Shown: positions 33,536 to 40,485 of the stretch, piece by piece
Layout of the letters: every line of letters begins with the position of its first letter
Position numbering within the stretch: the stretch's first letter is position 1
Assembly: GCF_014836425.1 (NCBI RefSeq)
Contig: NZ_JACSQW010000017.1
Coordinates: forward strand, 1-40,485
Direction of reading: 5' to 3'
Source of the DNA: Limosilactobacillus avistercoris
GTDB lineage: Bacteria > Bacillota > Bacilli > Lactobacillales > Lactobacillaceae
Length of the DNA stretch: 40,485 nt
The notes under the pieces: model-generated
Seen by the model: the letters and a program-made list of their open reading frames with translations, nothing else
Database searches by the model: none
What the model was told of the DNA's origin: nothing
Translations under genes and position numbers: made by a program

Positions 33536-34417
33536 ATGCGACCAGAGCGAGTTGATAAGATCGCAACAGGAGTGATTCTGGGCTTGGCAGGGTTAGTTGG
33601 TCTAATAATTCTCAGCCTACTAATTTATATTTTAGCAATGGGAATTCCTCATATTTCCTGGCACTTTCTAACTACTAATGCAGAATCATTTACTGCGGGT
33701 GGGGGAATCCGTGATCAGCTTTTTAACTCCCTCTACCTAGTAGTTCTTACACTAATTGTTTCAGTTCCCTTGGCGCTTTGTGCAGCAATTTACCTGAGTG
33801 AATATGCACCCCAAAACAGGTGGACACGGATGCTTCGGTTAGCGATTGAAGTCTTGAGTTCACTTCCATCTGTAGTGGTTGGGCTCTTTGGTTACTTAGT
33901 TTTTGTTTTACAATTTGGCCTTGATTTCTCGTTATTAGCTGGTGCTTTGGCTTTAACGATTTTGAACCTACCAATTTTAACGCGGAGCTGTGAAGATGCA
34001 TTGCGGCAGGTTCCGTATTTACAGCGTCAAGCAGGTCTTGGTTTGGGAATGTCAAAGTGGCGGGTAACGACTAAAATCGTTCTTCCAGCAGCGTTACCAG
34101 GAATTATTACCGGGGCGATTTTAAGTGCTGGACGAATCTTTGGTGAAGCTGCCGCTTTAATATATACTGCTGGGCAAAGCTCCTCAGCCATTAGCTATAC
34201 TGATTGGAATCCCTTTAGTCCAACAAGTTTCTTAAATCCAATGCGACCAGCAGAAACGCTAGCTGTCCACATCTGGAAGGTTAATAGTGAGGGATTAGTC
34301 CCGGATGCCCGAGCCGTTTCCAATGGTTCTGCTGCAGTATTAATCATTACGATACTATTATTTAACCTTGTTGCCCGATATGTCGGTCACCGAATTAAAC
34401 AACGACTAACAAAGTAA
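33536..34417 (+). CDS. pstA: Phosphate ABC transporter permease PstA
   Basis: A 293-residue permease with six membrane helices. The EAA loop reads [20 protein letters not shown] and the family helix [20 protein letters not shown] is present. It starts immediately after the pstC stop, with GGGGGCAAAG as ribosome binding site, so the two are tightly coupled. Confidence 0.96.
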   Translation: MRPERVDKIATGVILGLAGLVGLIILSLLIYILAMGIPHISWHFLTTNAESFTAGGGIRDQLFNSLYLVVLTLIVSVPLALCAAIYLSEYAPQNRWTRMLRLAIEVLSSLPSVVVGLFGYLVFVLQFGLDFSLLAGALALTILNLPILTRSCEDALRQVPYLQRQAGLGLGMSKWRVTTKIVLPAALPGIITGAILSAGRIFGEAAALIYTAGQSSSAISYTDWNPFSPTSFLNPMRPAETLAVHIWKVNSEGLVPDARAVSNGSAAVLIITILLFNLVARYVGHRIKQRLTK

Positions 34418-34427
34418 GGAGAAGAGT

Positions 34428-35183
34428 ATGCAAACAAGTACTGCCTTAGAAACAAAGAATCTTCAAGTCTTGTATGGCGAAAAACACGTGGCCCATGATA
34501 TTAACTTGAAGTTTCCTAAAAATAAGATTATTGCTTTAATTGGTGCTTCTGGTTCAGGAAAATCAACTGTTTTACGGAGCCTTAACCGAATGAATGATGA
34601 TTTTGCGACGGTAAAGGGAGAGATTAACTTCCATGGAGTAAATATTAACCAACCGAAAGTGAATGTTTACCGGGTTCGTCAACAAATCGGGATGGTTTTT
34701 CAACAGCCAACCCCGTTTCCAATGTCAATTTATGAAAATGTGATTTATGGTCTTAGGTTGGCAGGTGAAAAGGATCGAAAAGTGCTTGACCAACGCGTCG
34801 AAGAAAGTTTACGTCAAGCAGCACTGTGGGACGAAGTTAAGGACCAATTAAAAGCGAGTGCCCTTGCACTTTCTGGAGGACAGCAACAGCGACTTTGCAT
34901 TGCCCGAACACTAGCAGTTCGACCAGAAATTATCTTAATGGATGAACCAACAAGTGCTCTTGATCCGGTCTCAACTTCGCAAATTGAAGATACCCTAGTA
35001 CAATTAAAAGAGCAGTTTACAATTATTATGGTAACTCATAATATGCAACAGGCGTCCCGCTCGGCCGATTGGACTGCTTTTATGCACCAGGGACACTTAA
35101 TTGAATTTGATGAAACGGCGACGATCTTTATGAACCCACGCGAGAAGAAAACTGCTGATTACTTGAGCGGGAAGTTTGGTTAG
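34428..35183 (+). CDS. pstB: Phosphate ABC transporter ATP-binding protein
   Basis: A 251-residue ATPase that powers phosphate import. Walker A is GASGSGKST (residues 39-47), the Q-loop is [16 protein letters not shown], the ABC signature is LSGGQQQR, Walker B is [13 protein letters not shown] and the switch His is in MVTHNMQQ. All catalytic residues are present. Ribosome binding site AAGGAGA. Only one pstB is present here, while many lactobacilli carry two. Confidence 0.97.
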   Translation: MQTSTALETKNLQVLYGEKHVAHDINLKFPKNKIIALIGASGSGKSTVLRSLNRMNDDFATVKGEINFHGVNINQPKVNVYRVRQQIGMVFQQPTPFPMSIYENVIYGLRLAGEKDRKVLDQRVEESLRQAALWDEVKDQLKASALALSGGQQQRLCIARTLAVRPEIILMDEPTSALDPVSTSQIEDTLVQLKEQFTIIMVTHNMQQASRSADWTAFMHQGHLIEFDETATIFMNPREKKTADYLSGKFG

Positions 35184-35195
35184 GAGGACAAAAGA

Positions 35196-35894
35196 ATGGG
35201 TGCAATTTTTAATGATGAATTGAAGCGTCTTCGAAGCCACTTTATGGAGATGGGGATTGATGCAAGTGAACAGATTTATCAGGCTACCAAGGCCTTTACG
35301 GAGAGCGACAAGGAGTTAGCTAGTAAAGTTTTGAAAGCTGATCCGAAAATTAATAATGAAGAAATTAACCTCGAAAAAGAGGCTCTTAAACTTATGGCTC
35401 TCCAGCAGCCGGTTGCTAGTGATTTTCGGAAGATTATTAGTATCTTAAAGGCAAGTAGTGACATTGAACGACTCGGTGATTACGCATCTCATATTTCGCG
35501 TGCCGCCATTAACCTAAGTAAACGGCAACACAATGAAGAAATTGAAGAACAGATCGAAAAGATGATGATGATTGTTCGCGAGATGTTAGAACGAGTCCTT
35601 GATGCATATGTTTATACGGATGAACAAAAGGCTTATGAGGTTGCTAATGAAGATTTAAAGGTCGATTTAATCTATGTCCAGCAGCAACATGCGATTATGG
35701 ATGCGTTAGTTAAAGCTGGACAAAACGTTAAGGCTTATGGTGACTACCTTTCAGTTATTCGTTATCTTGAGCGTGCTGGTGATCATATTGTTAACCTTGC
35801 AGAGTGGATTATTTATAGCGGTTCAGGTAAGTTGGTAGAATTAAATCCTGGAAAAGCTGATCCAACAATGGTTAAACGAAAATTAAAGGAATAA
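35196..35894 (+). CDS. phoU: Phosphate signalling protein PhoU
   Basis: A 232-residue all-helical protein made of two three-helix repeats. Each has the metal-binding type motif with D/E residues: LKASSDIERLGDYASHISR (residues about 89-107) and VIRYLERAGDHIVNLAEWI (about 186-204). It modulates PstSCAB activity and phosphate signalling. Last in the pst operon, 12 bases after pstB, with site AGGAGG. Confidence 0.96.
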   Translation: MGAIFNDELKRLRSHFMEMGIDASEQIYQATKAFTESDKELASKVLKADPKINNEEINLEKEALKLMALQQPVASDFRKIISILKASSDIERLGDYASHISRAAINLSKRQHNEEIEEQIEKMMMIVREMLERVLDAYVYTDEQKAYEVANEDLKVDLIYVQQQHAIMDALVKAGQNVKAYGDYLSVIRYLERAGDHIVNLAEWIIYSGSGKLVELNPGKADPTMVKRKLKE

Positions 35895-35935
35895 TAAAAA
35901 TGGTCAGGAAAAATTTTCCCTGACCATTTTTATTA
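35893..35935. terminator. Bidirectional terminator after the pst operon
   Basis: AATAAAAATGGTCAGG pairs with CCTGACCATTTTTATT around an A/T-rich loop. It serves both phoU and the convergent permease gene. Confidence 0.92.
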
Positions 35936-37294
35936 TTCTTTTTTTGTGAAGTTAAATTCATCCGCATGACGAAGCGAGTAGCAGAAGTAGACGATTAGTC
36001 CAATGGCAATCCAGATAAGGTATGTCAACCAGGCAGTAAGTGAAATGCTGACAAGGAGGACGATACAAATGATGATTGAAAGTACTGGAATTGTCTTGCC
36101 AAATGGTACCTTGAAAGGTCGTTTAAGTTCTGGGTAACGTAACCGGAGAATAATAACGATTAAAGAAATTAAGGCAAAGACCATTAGTGAACCAATATTA
36201 GCAATTAATGCTAAGTAGTGGAGGTCAAATTCTCCAGCTAAAATGGCAGAGAAGATCCCAACTAACCAAATTGCACGATTAGGACTTTGTGTTTTAGCGT
36301 TTACCTTAGCAAGTCCCTTAGGAAGAAAGGCACTCCGACTCATTGATTTAAGAATATTAGAGCCAGCGTAAATAAAGGCAAACACGACGGCCATAATCCC
36401 TAAGACTGCTCCAAGTGAAACCACTTCAGCAACAAAGCTGTGTCCCTTAACGATTAAGACATAGGACATGGCTTCTGAAACATTTAATTTAGTGTAGGAA
36501 ACAACCCCAGTCATTACAAGACTAACGAGGATGTAGAGCGTGGTTGAGATTACTAAACATAAAATTATTGCCCGGGGAATATTTTTATCGACGTCTTTTG
36601 CATCTTCAGCCGAGGTTGCTAATGCATCAAAGCCGAGGAAGGAGAAGAAGACGGCGGAGGCACCAGTGAAGATTCCCTTATAACCATATGGAAGGAAGGG
36701 ATGCCAATTACTTGTGTTAACGTGAGGAACGCTAACAATAATGAATAAGAGGATAATAAAAATTTTGACCCCAACAAGGAAGTTGTTAATCAACTTACTC
36801 TCACTCGTTCCCCGGGTTAGGATAATTGTCATTAAAAAGATCATCAGAACAGCAGGAAGGTTAACATAGCCACCTGCAGCTGGGGTAACTAAGAAGCGGT
36901 GAGGAAGGTTGATCCCAATAACTTCCAGAAATGATTGAACATAACCAGTCCAACCATTAGCAACCGTTGCCGTAGTGGTAACGTAAACTCCAATTAGAGT
37001 CCAGCCAGCCAAAAATGCGACAAACTTACCAATGGATACCCATGCATAGAAAAACGCACTTCCAGAATTAGGTAAACTGGTTGTTAGTTCAGAATAACAG
37101 AGGCCAATTAATCCACTAGCTAACGCGGCAATTAAAAAGGAGAAGACGATCGCGGGACCAGAATCTTCCGCGGCGACAATTCCAGTTAACACTAGAATTC
37201 CCGTACCAATAATTGCGCCGATACCTAAAATGCAAAGGTCAAAGAGACCGAGAGTTTTCTCATGCTCTTTACCCTTTGGTAACTGATTTTGCAT
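35933..37294 (-). CDS. Amino acid permease, APC superfamily (CAT/YfnA-like)
   Basis: A 453-residue permease with 12-13 membrane helices. The APC motif IGAIIGTGILVLTGIVAA forms the broken first helix, and the stretch AVFFSFLGFDALATSAEDAK is characteristic of the cationic-amino-acid-transporter-like (YfnA) group. The substrate is not certain from sequence. The best start is ATG 37294, with AAAGGA 9 bases upstream; an earlier in-frame ATG at 37312 lies inside that site region. Transcribed alone and convergent with the pst operon. The 200 bases upstream of its start hold no other gene. Confidence 0.9.
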   Translation of the reverse strand: MQNQLPKGKEHEKTLGLFDLCILGIGAIIGTGILVLTGIVAAEDSGPAIVFSFLIAALASGLIGLCYSELTTSLPNSGSAFFYAWVSIGKFVAFLAGWTLIGVYVTTTATVANGWTGYVQSFLEVIGINLPHRFLVTPAAGGYVNLPAVLMIFLMTIILTRGTSESKLINNFLVGVKIFIILLFIIVSVPHVNTSNWHPFLPYGYKGIFTGASAVFFSFLGFDALATSAEDAKDVDKNIPRAIILCLVISTTLYILVSLVMTGVVSYTKLNVSEAMSYVLIVKGHSFVAEVVSLGAVLGIMAVVFAFIYAGSNILKSMSRSAFLPKGLAKVNAKTQSPNRAIWLVGIFSAILAGEFDLHYLALIANIGSLMVFALISLIVIILRLRYPELKRPFKVPFGKTIPVLSIIICIVLLVSISLTAWLTYLIWIAIGLIVYFCYSLRHADEFNFTKKE

Positions 37295-37497
37295 AATGAT
37301 GATTCCTTTCAAAAAAATACAGAAAACTGAATCTTAATTTTACATTAAAAAACACTGTGAATCAAATCGCTGTTCTTTGTAACCGCTTGCTTTAGATGTA
37401 CTTTACAAATAATTACTTTTATCATTTTACAGTTAGAGTTACGTATTTAGCCTTTTTTATCTTAAAATAGAAAGGAAGACTTAAAAAAAGAAAGTGG

Positions 37498-38804
37498 ATG
37501 GGATTAATGGCATTGCATAAGTTAGTAGTAATTTCTCTTGATTCGATGGGCTTTCGGGATCTTAATGAGCTACGTGAATTTGTTCCCCACCTGGATCAAT
37601 TAATCAAAAGAGGGACCTGGGTCAAACGAGTTAAGGGAATCTTCCCAACATTAACTTACCCATCACATACTTCAATTATCACTGGTCAATATCCAGCAAT
37701 TCACGGGATTGTAAATAACACTAAACTCCAACCACGGCGAGAATCACCTGACTGGTATTGGTACCGGAAAGATATTAAAGCAATGCCACTTTACGATGTT
37801 GCTCGCCAATCTGGATTGACAACGCAGCTTTTTTATGGCCAGTTACTGCCGGAAGTAAGATTGATTATAACTTAGCGGAAATCTTTCCTAACCGGATTTG
37901 GACAAACCAAGTTTTAGTTTCACTTAAAGCTAGTTCGCCGCTGTTTCTTTATAAGATGAATCATCGCTATGGAAAGTTGCGGCGGGGAATTAAGCAACCG
38001 TGGCTTGATGACTTTGTAACTGCATGTGCGGTAAATACAATCAAAAATAAGCGTCCAGATTTAACGCTGATTCACTTAGTTGATATGGATAGTATGCGCC
38101 ACCGCAATGGTGTTCGTTCTCCACAAGCTAAAGCTGCTCTTCAACGCCTGGACAGTCGTGTAGCAAAAATTATCCAGGCAAGCCGAGACGCTGGAACGTA
38201 CAGTGATACGGATTTTGTAATTCTTGGAGACCACTACCAGATTAATGTTGAGAAAATGATCCATCTTAACATGGTATTTGCAGAACATGGGTTATTAACT
38301 CCAATTAAAGGAAAAACAACTTACAAGAATAATTGGCAAGTCACTGCTAAGACCTGTGATGGTGAGATCTATGTCTATGCTAAGGACTATGTTAATCTCA
38401 GCAAGTTAAAGCAGCTAATCGCTGGTGTTGAAGGAGTAGAACGAATTTATGATGGAGCGGAAGCAGTAAAACTAGGTGCTGATCCTCGATGTGCGTTTCT
38501 TGTTGAAGCTAAACCTGGTTACTACTTCACAGATGAAGTTAATCGACCGACAGTTGTTGAAAAAGTTGATCCTAACTCATTGGGAACTCATGATCGCTAT
38601 CGTGCTGTTCATGGTTATGGTCCTAACCAACCAAATTACTTCACGACAGCCATCTTTGCGGGACCAAGTATTAATCAAGGGAAAACGGTGGAGACGGCCC
38701 ACTTGGTTGATGAAGGGCCGACATTTGCAAAAATATTAGGACTCCATTATCCAGCCCCTACAGCAGGGCAGGTAATTCCAGGAGTGATTAAGAGGTGGGG
38801 TTAA
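37498..38804 (+). pseudogene. Alkaline-phosphatase-superfamily phosphodiesterase/nucleotide pyrophosphatase, frameshifted
   Basis: The protein would have about 435 residues. It begins LVVISLDSMGF (first metal-site Asp) and has FPTLTYPSHTSIITGQYP with the nucleophile Thr of the NPP type, LVDMDSMRHRNG and ILGDHYQ for further metal ligands, and HGYGPNQPNY near the end. One base is missing at about 37823 (ACAAC|GCAGC). Frame 1 then ends in a TAG at 37873, while the true frame continues AAFLWPVTAGSKIDYNLAEI to 38804. Such enzymes cleave phosphodiester or pyrophosphate bonds. The start may be ATG 37498 or 37507. The broken MFS gene follows 4 bases later. Confidence 0.92.
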
Positions 38805-38808
38805 TTGT

Positions 38809-40062
38809 TTGAAATTTACTAAGCAACAATGGCAATGGATCTTTTATGACTGGGCTAATTCGGGTTACGGAATTTTAGTGGTAACCGCAGTTCTTCCAGT
38901 TTATTTCAAGGCAGTTGCAGGTGAAAGTGGTATTAATGCAGCCAATTCGACGGCACTTTGGGGATATGCAAATAGTTTTGGGACGCTGGTTGTTTCTTTG
39001 ATGGCGCCATTACTCGGGGCATTAGCGGATTACCCAAACTCAAAACGACGCTGGTTGAATTTTTTTACCTGGATCGGAATTATAATGACGTTTGCCCTAG
39101 CAGTAATTCCACCAAAGCAGTGGGGAGTATTGCTTCTTATTTATGTTTTTTCAATTATTGGTTACTCTGGTGGAAACCTGTTTTACGACGGCTTTCTTAC
39201 GGATGTTGCTGATGATCAGCAGATGGATGCAGTTTCGACTACTGGTTACGGAATGGGCTACCTTGGTGGTGTGATTGTATTTATTATTTTCCTCATTGCA
39301 CAAGTGTCTGGTGGCTTTAATGGCCTTCTCAGCAGTTACGGGATTGCTAAATTTAGTTTTATCCTGGCGGCAATTTGGTGGGTCGTTTTTGCATAGCCAT
39401 TGTTAAGGTACGGCCACCAAAACCACAATGTTCAGGCAGTTACTGATCCAGTACGGGATAGTTTTCATCGTTTAGGGAGGACCCTTCACCACATAAAACG
39501 GTATCGAAAGATTTCCTGGTTGCTTGTGGCCTACTTCTTTTATATTGATGGCGTTGATACTATTTTTACAATGGCAACCGCGATTGGAAAAGATTTAGGA
39601 ACCGAAACGACCATATTAATGCTGGTATTGCTTATGGTCCAATTAATTGCGTTTCCCTTTTCAATCTTGTACGGGTTCCTAGCGCAAAAGACATCTAACC
39701 GGTTAGCGATTTTATTAGGAATCATCGTTTACTTGTTTATTTGTTTAGATGCACTACATTTAAAATCACTAGCTGATTTTTGGGTTCTTGCAGTGTTAGT
39801 AGGGACAAGGCAAGGAGGACTTCAAGTATTAAGTCGCTCTTATTTTGGTCAGCTAATTCCTAAAGACTCAAGTAGCGAATTTTTTGGCTTTTATAATATT
39901 CTGGGTAAATTTTTCGCGATTCTTGGACCGGTAATTGTTGGCTTTGTGACCCAATTAATGGGGGAGTCAACCGTAGGAGCAGCATCATTGAGTATTCTCT
40001 TTTTGATTGGTTTGATTATTTTTGTGCTCCTTCCACGGTTAACCAGAGAAAGTGGTAATTAG
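38809..40062 (+). pseudogene. UMF1-type MFS transporter interrupted by an in-frame TAG
   Basis: The 12-helix protein of about 417 residues (UMF1/Atg22-like MFS) begins KFTKQQWQWIFYDWANSGYG, the family hallmark DWANSGY. At 39394-39396 a TAG interrupts the frame between VVFA and PLLRYG, where a hydrophobic residue is normal. The same frame then continues to 40062 with all later helices. It is a clean nonsense mutation with no shift. Start: TTG 38809 behind GAGGTGGG, with its ribosome binding site inside the end of the phosphodiesterase gene, so the pair was translationally coupled. The substrate of the family is not settled. Confidence 0.9.
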
Positions 40063-40063
40063 A

Positions 40064-40378
40064 ATGGTAAAGATTGATGAGCAATTTATGCGTTCTGTAT
40101 TAAACATTGTTGATATTATCCCATTTGGGCGGGTAGCAACATATGGTCAAATTGCTAAGATAATTGGGCGACCACGAAACGCTCGCTTAGTTGGTAAAGC
40201 ACTTGGAAAGTCCTTTAGCTATGGTAAGCATCCTTGTCACCGAGTAGTAACAGCAACTGGCAGACTAGTACCCGGATGGATTGATCAACGTCCGATGTTA
40301 ATGGCTGAGGGAGTACCATTTAAAGACGAAAATCATGTTGATATTAAGCAGTGCCAGTGGCAGTGGCAGGGAATTTAA
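40064..40378 (+). CDS. Small MGMT-type (O6-alkylguanine-DNA transferase-like) protein
   Basis: A 104-residue protein that is just the MGMT C-terminal DNA-binding/active-site domain. It shows IPFGRVATYGQIAKIIGRP, the arginine-finger segment NARLVGKALGKS and the active-site PCHRVV with Cys58. The Cys is kept, whereas alkyltransferase-like (ATL) proteins have Trp there, so it could transfer alkyl groups despite the missing N-terminal domain. The start at ATG 40064 overlaps the end of the MFS pseudogene by proximity; an earlier GTG at 40052 lies within that gene. A terminator follows. Confidence 0.85.
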   Translation: MVKIDEQFMRSVLNIVDIIPFGRVATYGQIAKIIGRPRNARLVGKALGKSFSYGKHPCHRVVTATGRLVPGWIDQRPMLMAEGVPFKDENHVDIKQCQWQWQGI

Positions 40379-40422
40379 AGCATAAAAGAAGAGGCCGGGA
40401 AATAACCCGGTTCTACAATTTT

Positions 40423-40458
40423 AAGTACTGATGAACTTAACATCAGTGCTTATTTTAG
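40423..40458 (+). terminator. Intrinsic terminator
   Basis: AAGTACTGATG (40423-40433) pairs with CATCAGTGCTT (40441-40451, one G-U) across 7 bases and is followed by ATTTTAGTT. A weaker hairpin (CCGGG/CCCGG, about 40395-40410) precedes it. They end the phosphodiesterase-MFS-MGMT series. Confidence 0.75.
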
Positions 40459-40485
40459 TTAAATTTAAAATAAAAAACGAAAGAT

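Overview
The window looks like a chromosomal segment of a low-GC lactic acid bacterium, most likely a heterofermentative Limosilactobacillus of the reuteri/vaginalis type. The evidence is the gene content: PepC and PepD peptidases, T-box control of amino-acid genes, an asnA-asnS operon, an orphan galactitol-type PTS IIC with YagU, GPH-type sugar transport, and strong AAGGAGG-like ribosome binding sites. The GC estimate (about 40%) was made by eye. The species call is an inference from gene families, not a database match.

Layout. 1-340: end of an IS30-family element. 597-2463: a diguanylate cyclase and a stand-alone EAL protein (c-di-GMP turnover). 2531-6090 (minus): HAD phosphatase, then asnS and asnA under an Asn T-box. 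6131-9410 (minus): YagU, PTS IIC, thiolase. 9508-13232 (minus): a dead glycoside-use cluster of acetyltransferase, GPH symporter and GH2 glycosidase, all three broken. 13242-13767: a non-coding stretch with an 18-bp palindrome, a perfect terminator hairpin and a large paired-hairpin structure. 13768-15933: an SDR-like protein and pepC. 16018-18837: broken TetR, broken lactonase-like metallo-hydrolase, intact MFS transporter. 18955-21436: a promoter with an attenuator-like leader, DUF2798 membrane protein, RibD-C/DHFR-like reductase, LCP protein. 21567-24751: broken LysR, then an electrophile/quinone-response-like cluster (two HxlR regulators, a nitroreductase, an NAD(P)H-binding protein). 24881-26999: exported protein, cytochrome b5-like protein, MetE-like methyltransferase under a Met T-box. 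27535-29364: a PanE-family reductase under an Ile T-box, then a flavin-binding protein. 29418-30848: PepD. 31645-35894: an atypical response regulator divergent from pstSCAB-phoU, with a PhoP-box-like array between them. 35933-40378: amino acid permease, broken phosphodiesterase, broken UMF1-type MFS protein, MGMT-like protein.

Two themes stand out. First, eight genes are inactivated, mostly by single small lesions (1-base shifts, a 7-bp tandem duplication, nonsense codons). The lesions fall mostly in functionally linked neighbours, which points to whole modules being shed recently. Second, regulation is readable from sequence. Three T-boxes align to one another and give the specifiers AAC, AUG and AUC, and a TTTACA array with an 11-bp period precedes pstS beside a response regulator whose receiver lacks most signature residues. 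I found no CRISPR array, rRNA or tRNA gene.
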